A DNA stretch of 41,833 bases from an uncultured Flavobacteriaceae bacterium (GTDB taxonomy: Bacteria > Bacteroidota > Bacteroidia > Flavobacteriales > Flavobacteriaceae), in NCBI GenBank assembly GCA_937959395.1, contig CALGLR010000017.1:1-41833 (forward strand). The letters are read 5' to 3'. Below are positions 35,874-41,833 of the stretch, in pieces (position 1 is the first letter of the stretch; each line of letters opens with the position of its first letter). The position numbers were made by a program, and so were the translations under genes. The notes beneath the pieces were generated by a model, which ran no database searches, had not been told where the DNA came from, and was given only the letters and a program-made list of their open reading frames with translations.

Positions 35874-37304
35874 ATGTTAAAAAAAAATCCCTTATTCATA
35901 TTTTTTTTAATTCTTGTTTTTTGTTCATGCAAGAATAATAAGATTAAAAATTCTAATGGAAATGCTTTTCTTGGTGGAGAGATCATTAATCGTACAAGTA
36001 ATTACATTGTTCTAAAACACAACAAAAAATTTATCGATTCTATTGTACTAAATAGTAATAACAGATTTGAGTATACTATTAAAGATGCAAAAGCTGGTTT
36101 ATATTATTTCCATCATGGTAAAGAGTTTCAAAGTATCTTAATTGAGCCTGGAGATAGTTTAATGATCAGACTTAACACATACGATTTCGATGAATCTATC
36201 GCTTTTGGTGGAAAAGGATCAAAAGAAAACAATTATTTAATGCGATTATTTCTTGAAAACGAAAAAGAAGTAAAAGGGACTATTCTTAATTATAGTCAAT
36301 TAAAACCTGAATTATTTCAAAAAAAAATTAATACGCTTAGAGATAAAAAATTAGAACTTTTAAAAATTTTTAATTTAAAAAACAATACCTCTAAATTATT
36401 TCAAGAAATTGCTTTAGCTAATATTAATTACAACTATTATAATGCGAAAGAGTTTTATCCATTTGCTAATTATAGAAAAAATGAACTAGAGATTTTTAAT
36501 ACTATTCCAAAAGATTTTTATAGTTATCGTAAAACGATTAATTATAATAATGTCATGTTAGAGAATTATATCCCATACAATTCTTTTTTACGTTTTCATA
36601 TTAACAATATTGCATTAAAAAAGCATTTTGATCATTCTAATGAAAGTAACTACAATGAATATTCTCTCGATTACAATTTAGATAAATTAAATATCGTAGA
36701 TAGTTTAATTAAAAATGAGTCCATAAAAAATGCTTTACTTAATTACAATACTATTATGTTTATAAATGGTTCTCAAAACACATTAGACTATGAACCAATT
36801 TTAAACTCTTTTATAGAAAAAAACTCAGATAAAAAACAAATAAGAAAAGCCAAACAATTGGTTAAAACCTATCAACGCTTAAGACCAGGCGAACCTATTC
36901 CTAATTTAGTATTACTTAATAGTAAAGATGAAGAAGTTTCTATTTCTAGACTTATAAAAAGGCCAACTATTATTTATTTTTGGAATGTAAAAAGTAAAAG
37001 TCATTTAATTGATAGCCACAAACGCATAAAAAAATTACGATTAAAACATCCGGAGTTTGATTATATGGCGATATCTACTAATGATATCTCTTCGCAAGAA
37101 CAACATCAAATCTTAAAACGGTTAAACTTAGTAAACGTAAATGAATACCGTTTCAAAACACCAAATGAAGCAATAAAAACTTTAGCTATAAAACCTATTA
37201 ATAATGTGTTTTTAGTAGACAAGGATGCAAACATAATTAATCCAAAGGCGAATATATTTAATATACATTTTGATCAATTGCTTTTCGAACATGCGATCAA
37301 ATAA
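35874..37304 (+). CDS. Thioredoxin-fold lipoprotein lacking active-site cysteines
   Basis: A 476-residue lipoprotein (lipobox VFCSC, C19). An N-terminal strand-rich domain (about 30-115) resembles the DUF4369 region of Bacteroidota TlpA-like proteins; a long helical, Asn/Lys-rich middle follows; the end (about 340-476) is a thioredoxin-like fold. Where TlpA proteins have WxxWCxxC, this has WNVKSKSH (370-377), so both cysteines are replaced (Ser374, His377) and it cannot act as a normal thiol oxidoreductase. It may bind or chaperone partners. It stands alone. Confidence 0.8.
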   Translation: MLKKNPLFIFFLILVFCSCKNNKIKNSNGNAFLGGEIINRTSNYIVLKHNKKFIDSIVLNSNNRFEYTIKDAKAGLYYFHHGKEFQSILIEPGDSLMIRLNTYDFDESIAFGGKGSKENNYLMRLFLENEKEVKGTILNYSQLKPELFQKKINTLRDKKLELLKIFNLKNNTSKLFQEIALANINYNYYNAKEFYPFANYRKNELEIFNTIPKDFYSYRKTINYNNVMLENYIPYNSFLRFHINNIALKKHFDHSNESNYNEYSLDYNLDKLNIVDSLIKNESIKNALLNYNTIMFINGSQNTLDYEPILNSFIEKNSDKKQIRKAKQLVKTYQRLRPGEPIPNLVLLNSKDEEVSISRLIKRPTIIYFWNVKSKSHLIDSHKRIKKLRLKHPEFDYMAISTNDISSQEQHQILKRLNLVNVNEYRFKTPNEAIKTLAIKPINNVFLVDKDANIINPKANIFNIHFDQLLFEHAIK

Positions 37305-37326
37305 AATAGTCTTAAAAAAATAAAAA

Positions 37327-37456
37327 GAGGCTATCTGAAAAGCCTTAGTTCTGTCCGTTCGAGCGCAGTCGAGAACTAAATACCTACCAATAATTAGTAG
37401 GTTTCGACTGCGCTCAACCAGACATTAACTATGTTTTTAACTTTTTAGACAGCCTC
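37327..37456 (-). repeat. 130-bp inverted-repeat element, copy 2
   Basis: Near-identical reverse complement of 29106-29234, with ends GAGGCTATCT and AGACAGCCTC and the same GAGCGCAGTCGA stem. It lies between convergent genes and may act as their terminator. Confidence 0.82.
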
Positions 37457-37499
37457 GCTTTATTATATGAGGTCACTTAAAAAAAAAATAAATGATTTC

Positions 37500-38153
37500 T
37501 TAATTCCCTTTGTTATAATCTGCTAAAAACTTAGCTAAACCACTATCTGTAAGTGGGTGTCTTAATAATCCTTCAATTGAACTTAAAGGTCCCGTAATTA
37601 CATCGGCTCCTAATTTAGCACAATCTATAATATGCATAGTATGGCGAACTGAAGCCGCTAAAATTTCTGTTTCAAAAGCATAATTATCATAAATATGTCT
37701 AATTTCTGCTATTAAATTTAATCCATCTGTAGAGATATCATCTAAACGTCCAATAAACGGAGAAACATAAGTCGCACCAGCTTTTGCCGCTAATAAAGCT
37801 TGCCCAGGAGAAAAAACTAAAGTTACATTTGTTTTTATGCCTTTATCACTAAAATATTTACATGCTTTTACACCATCTTTAATCATTGGTAACTTTACTA
37901 CAATTTGATCATGCAATTCAGCTAACGCTTCACCTTCTTTTACCATGCCCTCAAAATCTGTAGAAATAACCTCAGCACTAACATCTCCATCTACGATATT
38001 ACATATATCTACATAGTGCTTTAAGATATTATCATGTCCAGTAATTCCTTCTTTTGCCATAAGTGATGGGTTAGTAGTAACTCCATCTAAAATTCCTAAA
38101 TCTTGGGCATCCTTTATTTGTTCAAGATTAGCAGTATCTATAAAAAATTTCAT
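37500..38153 (-). CDS. Transaldolase / fructose-6-phosphate aldolase, small type
   Basis: A 217-residue TIM-barrel of the TalC/FSA subgroup. [24 protein letters not shown] and VVKLPM, in which K87 matches the Schiff-base lysine of FSA, are diagnostic, followed by [20 protein letters not shown] and YVSPFIGR. Proteins of this size in Bacteroidota are annotated as transaldolase of the pentose phosphate pathway; transaldolase and aldolase activity cannot be separated by eye. Complete and transcribed alone. Confidence 0.93.
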   Translation of the reverse strand: MKFFIDTANLEQIKDAQDLGILDGVTTNPSLMAKEGITGHDNILKHYVDICNIVDGDVSAEVISTDFEGMVKEGEALAELHDQIVVKLPMIKDGVKACKYFSDKGIKTNVTLVFSPGQALLAAKAGATYVSPFIGRLDDISTDGLNLIAEIRHIYDNYAFETEILAASVRHTMHIIDCAKLGADVITGPLSSIEGLLRHPLTDSGLAKFLADYNKGN

Positions 38154-38269
38154 GTAATTGTTTTTTAGTTTTTATTAAGTTGTGTCTAATTGCTTGTTTA
38201 AAGCAACGCAAAGTTACGACATCAATTAATTTACTGTAAAAAATAATCTAAAATGATATTAACAATAAC

Positions 38270-38318
38270 TTTAGACTTTAGTCTTTAGTCTTTAGTCTTT
38301 AGTCTTTAGTCTTTAGTC
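38270..38318 (+). repeat. Heptamer tandem array, TTTAGTC type
   Basis: Seven units in exact phase: one variant TTTAGAC and six perfect TTTAGTC. It lies between the SDR and transaldolase genes, upstream of the latter. Like the array after recG it begins with one variant unit. No complementary array follows. Confidence 0.88.
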
Positions 38319-38405
38319 AAATTTAAAAATGTAACAATCCCAAATACTATATGTGAGCTTAACATTTAAAAATTTAATTTTAAGTGTTCTTACTCGTTTG
38401 TTTTC

Positions 38406-39209
38406 TTATAATTTATAGTGATTTATCAATAACTTCTCATAGGTTTTATCTGGTAATATAAACTTCAATATAATAGAAAATTTTTGCATAAAAGCTCCTA
38501 CTTTGTAATGAATTTTGGGTTTTTTAGTATTTATAACTTTAAAAACCATTTTTGCAACAGCTATAGGATCACTGCTTTTATTTACGTCTTCATCTATAGC
38601 TTTCAAAACTTTAGCATATTTTTCTTTATAAGGCGAATTTTCTTTTACCGGAGAATGAAAACGACCAGCAGCTATATTCGTTGCAAAATCGCCTGGCGCT
38701 ATATTAGTCATATGAACATTAAAATCTTTAAGTTCCATTCTAAAAGCTTCGGTTAAAGTTTCTAAAGCTCCTTTGCTTGCACTATAAATACCTCGATAAG
38801 GCAATCCCATGTAGCCCGCTATAGAGGTTATATTAATAACCAATCCAGAATTTTGTTTTCGCATTTGAGGCAAAACACCTTTTATAACATTTATAGGTCC
38901 AAAAAAGTTAGTATCGAAATTATGCTGTATTTGGGCTTGAGGGATCTCTTCAATAGGTCCTGTTATTCCAATACCTGCATTATTAATTAGCACGTCTAAT
39001 TGACCTTCTTTTAAAATGACTTCATCAATGGCTTTAGTAATCGAAAATACGTCATTTACATCTAAAGCAATAATTGGAAAAATGCTGTTTTTATAATTTT
39101 CAGGGTTTCGGCTTGTTCCATATATTTTAAATCCTTTAGAAGTTAAAAACGCTCCTATTGCTTTACCTATTCCAGATGAACCACCAGTAATTAAAACGAC
39201 TTTAGACAT
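38406..39209 (-). CDS. Short-chain dehydrogenase/reductase
   Basis: A 267-residue Rossmann-fold enzyme of the classical SDR group: nucleotide-binding TGGSSGIGKAIG (8-19), NNAG (about 91-94), catalytic serine in INITSIAG, and YSASK with the Tyr-Lys pair (about 152-156). The basic residues after strand 2 (TSRNPENYK) suggest NADP(H). Its C-terminal extension resembles the DHRS/retinol-dehydrogenase-like group, but the substrate is not predictable. It is the minus-strand neighbour of the SRP RNA gene. Confidence 0.92.
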   Translation of the reverse strand: MSKVVLITGGSSGIGKAIGAFLTSKGFKIYGTSRNPENYKNSIFPIIALDVNDVFSITKAIDEVILKEGQLDVLINNAGIGITGPIEEIPQAQIQHNFDTNFFGPINVIKGVLPQMRKQNSGLVINITSIAGYMGLPYRGIYSASKGALETLTEAFRMELKDFNVHMTNIAPGDFATNIAAGRFHSPVKENSPYKEKYAKVLKAIDEDVNKSSDPIAVAKMVFKVINTKKPKIHYKVGAFMQKFSIILKFILPDKTYEKLLINHYKL

Positions 39210-39351
39210 ATTTTTTTGGATGAAATTTTAATTTTACTAAAATAAGAAGTTACTTTTTAATTCTGCAAAGAATAAATACATTCCCATATTAGAAGAATAT
39301 GTATTAAAACAAAAAATCCTGAATGCACATTAGCTTTCAAGATTAAAAAAA

Positions 39352-39448
39352 AAGGCAAGCTACCTACATCACACCGCTACGACCATTTACCTTTGCTTCG
39401 TTCCCGACCTGGAGGATTCAACAGGAGCTGGTTGTGTAGGACTTGCCC
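39352..39448 (-). ncRNA. ffs: Bacterial small signal recognition particle RNA
   Basis: On the minus strand this stretch of about 97 bases folds as one long hairpin whose ends GGGCAAG and CTTGCC pair. It carries the SRP Alu-less core: CCAGGTCGGGAACGAAGCAA, with the GGAA tetraloop and asymmetric loop that bind Ffh. It guides ribosomes making membrane proteins to FtsY. A T-run just after the 3' end completes an intrinsic terminator, and a near-ideal promoter lies directly upstream. Confidence 0.93.
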
Positions 39449-39451
39449 ATG

Positions 39452-39481
39452 CAAAGATACAATCTTTTAATTTTATTGCAA
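39452..39481 (-). promoter_or_regulatory. Promoter of the SRP RNA gene
   Basis: On the minus strand TTG (39481-39479), a 19-base spacer and TATCTTTG (39459-39452) match the Bacteroidota housekeeping promoter exactly; the RNA would begin at G 39448, four bases later. It is the best-formed promoter in the window and serves as an internal reference for the others. Confidence 0.8.
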
Positions 39482-39535
39482 TGATTTTTTAAACTGAATT
39501 TTAATAAATATCTTGCTTAAAAATTATAAACAAAC

Positions 39536-40570
39536 ATGAGTTTTTTTAAACTACTTACAATCACATTTTTAAGCCTATTTGTTATCGCTTGTGGTGATAA
39601 TACTAGCAAGAAAAAAAATAACTTTTCAATAAAAACTAACGCCCTTAAAAATGCAATTGCTAATAATAAGACTTTGGAGGTTGGTTTAAATAATCCTAAA
39701 AACTTCACTGTTAAATCGGTTAACTATACATTAAATGACAAGCCAATTAATGCAAACACTAATTTATCGGCCTTCAAATTAGGTAAGTTCCCTATTAAAG
39801 CTACTATTAATTATAATGATGGAGAAACGGAAACGGCAGTTCAGAATATTTCGATATTGAGTGCTACTTCTCCTAAGGTTTATAATTATGAAATTATAAA
39901 TACATACCCTCATGATATTACTTCTTATACCCAAGGCCTAGAGTTTTATAATGGTGAGCTTTATGAAAGTACTGGACAACTAGGAAAGTCTAAGCTTAGA
40001 AAGTTAGATTATAAAAATGGTACCGTATTAGAAAATGTTGATTTAGATAAAGATTACTTTGGTGAAGGTTTAACGGTTTTAAATGATAATATCTACCAAT
40101 TAACTTGGCAAAAAGGCACTGGTTTTGTTTATGATGTAAAAACCTTTAAGAAAACGAGTAGTTTTAAATATGGAAAAAGTAAAGAAGGTTGGGGATTATG
40201 TAATGACAAAACAAACTTATACAAAAGTGATGGTACAGAACGTATCTGGACATTAAACTCTGAAACCTTAGCAGAAACAGATAATATACAAGTCTATACG
40301 CATAAAGGAAAGATTGGACGTTTAAATGAGTTAGAATGGATCGATGGAAAAATATATGCTAATATCTACCAAAGAGATGGTGTTGTAATTATAAACCCTA
40401 AAAATGGTGCCACTGAAGCTGTTGTAGATTTCTCTCCACTAAAAAAAGAAGTAAAACAACACAAAGATTTAGATGTATTAAATGGTATTGCTTACAACCC
40501 AGAAACAAAAACAATCTTTGTAACTGGTAAACATTGGAACAAGTTATTTGAAGTTAAAATAACCGAATAA
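39536..40570 (+). CDS. Glutaminyl-peptide cyclotransferase, plant-type, lipoprotein
   Basis: A 344-residue lipoprotein (lipobox FVIAC, C19). After an N-terminal strand-rich domain (about 30-115), residues about 120-344 form a five-bladed propeller of the glutamine cyclotransferase family: YPHDITSYTQGLEFYNGELYESTG, YFGEGLTVLNDNIYQLTWQ, GWGLCND, LNELEWIDGKIYANIYQ and LNGIAYNPETKTIFVTGK. It converts N-terminal glutamine of exported proteins to pyroglutamate. This step acts on many exported Bacteroidota proteins whose cleaved signal ends before Gln, such as those in this window ending in AQ. Transcribed alone. Confidence 0.92.
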   Translation: MSFFKLLTITFLSLFVIACGDNTSKKKNNFSIKTNALKNAIANNKTLEVGLNNPKNFTVKSVNYTLNDKPINANTNLSAFKLGKFPIKATINYNDGETETAVQNISILSATSPKVYNYEIINTYPHDITSYTQGLEFYNGELYESTGQLGKSKLRKLDYKNGTVLENVDLDKDYFGEGLTVLNDNIYQLTWQKGTGFVYDVKTFKKTSSFKYGKSKEGWGLCNDKTNLYKSDGTERIWTLNSETLAETDNIQVYTHKGKIGRLNELEWIDGKIYANIYQRDGVVIINPKNGATEAVVDFSPLKKEVKQHKDLDVLNGIAYNPETKTIFVTGKHWNKLFEVKITE

Positions 40571-40843
40571 TACACTTCACTCAATAAAACAATCGGTTCA
40601 CTCAATCTTACTATTATAACTTTTAATTTCTATGGTTCTTTGGATAACTAAAACTATTTCTGAATAGAATACACTGTAAAAGAAATTGATGATTTTATCC
40701 TTTATATGAAATATAAAAATAAAGCATAGCCGCTTGTACTGAGCGAAGTCGAAGTATAGTTAGTTTTTTTTATTAAAATAGAAAGGAAAAAAGGGCGATT
40801 TATTACGGTTTATTTTATTCAGAAATGGTATAATAAAGAAACC
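40571..40843. other. Intergenic region with a candidate inverted-repeat element
   Basis: No gene. Most of it is spanned by the inverted-repeat pair described at 40654-40828. CTTGTACTGAGCGAAGTCGAAGTA-type sequence at about 40733-40756 is a relative of the GAGCGCAGTCGA motif found elsewhere in the window. Confidence 0.5.
40654..40828. repeat. Candidate element with imperfect terminal inverted repeats
   Basis: ATTTCTGAATAGAATACACT at the left and, reading the complement of the right end, ATTTCTGAATAAAATAAACC are similar over about 25 bases, continuing with GTAA. The interior includes GCATAGC, a GAGCGAAGTCGAAG motif and AAGGAAAAAAGGGCGATTT, partly recalling copies A and B of the 160-bp element. 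Coding capacity is absent. Confidence 0.45.
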
Positions 40844-41650
40844 ATGAGAAAAGTAATATCAGTATCTATTCCAGAACCTTGCCATGAAGACTGGAATAAA
40901 ATGACACAAAAAGAAAAAGGACGTCATTGTAATGTTTGCGAAAAAACAGTTGTAGATTTTACTAATAAAACAGACGAGCAAATTGTTAAAACATTTGAAA
41001 GCAATGGTAAATTATGTGGCCATTTTAAAACCAATCAATTAGACCGAGAACTTGTATTTAGTCGTAAGAGTAAAAACAGTTATCGATCCATGGCAGCTTC
41101 AGGATTATTGGCTTTTCTTGCTTTAAATTCCTTTAAAAGTAAAGCACAAAACCAACCTCTACTTCCTAAAACAGAACTTATAAAATCGGTAAACCATATA
41201 AAAGGTAAAATAGCGACTTCAGTTTTAAAAGAGCACGTAATTACTGGAACAATATTAGATGAGAACGATTTACCACTTCCAGGGGCAAATGTTATTGTAA
41301 AAGGAGCTAGTATTGGAACCACTACAGATTTTGATGGAAATTTCAAATTAAAAGTAGAAAAAGGAGTGATTCTAGAAGTTAGCTTTATTGGCTATGAAAC
41401 AAAAGAAGTGGTTGTTTCGAATAGTAATATAATAAGAATGTTTATGGATGCCCAAATAATGGGAGAAATGGTAATAACTGAATGTTACAGTTCAGATTAC
41501 GTTTATACTCCAACTCCAGAAGAACTAGCCGAAGAAAAAAAACAATACCAACTTAGAGCCGCTAATAATGAAGCTTTTTACAAAAGAAAATATCAAAAAG
41601 AAAGAGCCGCTAAAAAATTAAAAAGGCAACAAAAAAGAAATAGTCAATAA
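40844..41650 (+). CDS. CarboxypepD_reg membrane protein with N-terminal cysteine motif
   Basis: A 268-residue protein with no N-terminal signal. Residues 1-65 hold C13-H14, H28-C29, C32 and C58-H60 (EPCHEDWNKM, GRHCNVCEKTVVDF, GKLCGH), a conserved Bacteroidota motif probably binding zinc. One membrane helix follows (about 82-97), then a CarboxypepD_reg-like domain (about 131-191, ITGTILDENDLPLPGANVIV, GNFKLKVEKG, SFIGYE), and a basic Lys/Arg-rich tail. The topology puts the cysteine part in the cytoplasm and the beta-domain in the periplasm. Function unknown; a transmembrane signalling or structural role is inference. Confidence 0.83.
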   Translation: MRKVISVSIPEPCHEDWNKMTQKEKGRHCNVCEKTVVDFTNKTDEQIVKTFESNGKLCGHFKTNQLDRELVFSRKSKNSYRSMAASGLLAFLALNSFKSKAQNQPLLPKTELIKSVNHIKGKIATSVLKEHVITGTILDENDLPLPGANVIVKGASIGTTTDFDGNFKLKVEKGVILEVSFIGYETKEVVVSNSNIIRMFMDAQIMGEMVITECYSSDYVYTPTPEELAEEKKQYQLRAANNEAFYKRKYQKERAAKKLKRQQKRNSQ

Positions 41651-41695
41651 AAACATTGAACTCATCAAAAAATAAAAACATTGAACTCATCAAAA
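41646..41695 (+). repeat. Perfect tandem duplication of 25 bases
   Basis: 41646-41670 and 41671-41695 are identical 25-base units containing AAACATTGAACTCATC. The first begins within the stop region of the preceding gene (last codons and TAA at 41648-41650), so the duplication includes its stop codon. Confidence 0.9.
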
Positions 41696-41704
41696 ACTGA
41701 ACCA

Positions 41705-41750
41705 CTATGGACTTAAAGTCCATAGGTTCGGGTTCGTGACTTAAAGTCAC
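41705..41750. repeat. Two REP-like palindromes
   Basis: CTATGGACTT/AAGTCCATAG (41705-41725) and GTGACTT/AAGTCAC (41736-41750) are perfect inverted repeats around a single A and share the core GACTTAAAGTC. A tandem GGTTCG pair lies between. They resemble extragenic palindromes beside transposase genes and lie next to the end of the partial gene at 41758. Confidence 0.65.
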
Positions 41751-41757
41751 CCCATGG

Positions 41758-41833
41758 TTATTTTTCAATTATGAAATTTGTAGCATTACCATCGTCTGGT
41801 CTTCGATGATGCTCCAAGTACTCATTAACCATT
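41758..41833 (-). CDS. C-terminal end of an unidentified gene, cut by window edge
   Basis: On the minus strand an open frame enters from the edge and ends at TAA (41760-41758); its last 24 residues are MVNEYLEHHRRPDDGNATNF plus IIEK. A second frame is also open here, so the reading is not secure. No family is recognised. Nearby palindromes would suit a REP-associated transposase or another mobile gene, but this is a guess. Confidence 0.3.
   Translation of the reverse strand, partial: MVNEYLEHHRRPDDGNATNFIIEK

Overview
The window reads as chromosomal DNA of a marine member of the Flavobacteriaceae (Bacteroidota). The evidence is strong AT bias, promoters of the TTG-N19-TAnnTTTG type, several secreted proteins ending in type IX secretion (T9SS) sorting tails, SusC-type CarboxypepD_reg domains, and intergenic DNA full of short palindromic elements. 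The algal-polysaccharide genes point to a seaweed-associated lifestyle. No tRNA, rRNA or CRISPR array was found.

Layout. 1-70 is the 5' end of an IS1595-like transposase cut by the window edge. 493-7652 is the most distinctive block: a Fur-family repressor diverges from an operon encoding an ABC ATPase, a siderophore-type TonB receptor, two DUF3526-like ABC-2 permeases and a MerC-like protein. The promoter region holds two 7-1-7 palindromes, then a possible 17-codon leader peptide that ends at the foot of a long hairpin with a T-run. A second terminator-like hairpin lies inside the first permease gene. This looks like a metal- or metallophore-responsive system with graded expression. 8044-14883 is mostly household: a small membrane protein, patatin phospholipase, M1 aminopeptidase, recG and miaE. 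15093-22958 carries exported proteins: a T9SS cargo protein, a CDCC-motif lipoprotein with a TlpA-like partner, three highly charged small exported proteins, and a secreted endonuclease I. 23229-28682 holds pheT, an unknown membrane protein, a lipoprotein and a fasciclin protein.

29334-32754 is a two-gene unit of a GH82-type (iota-carrageenase-like) beta-helix protein and a sulfatase, both with T9SS tails and with no SusC/SusD pair beside them. 33354-40570 holds a DUF2007 protein, an asymmetric YbiT-like ABC-F ATPase, a thioredoxin-fold lipoprotein without its cysteines, a small transaldolase, an SDR, the SRP RNA and a glutamine cyclotransferase. 40844-41650 encodes a CarboxypepD_reg membrane protein, followed by tandem and palindromic repeats and the tail of an unidentified gene.

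Repeats. At least four families of short inverted or heptameric repeats were found by eye: a 160-bp element with terminal inverted repeats (two full copies and one remnant), a 130-bp element in inverted copies 8 kb apart, GAGCGCAGTCGA hairpins, and phased heptamer arrays. All functional calls rest on motifs and remembered family features; no database search was run.
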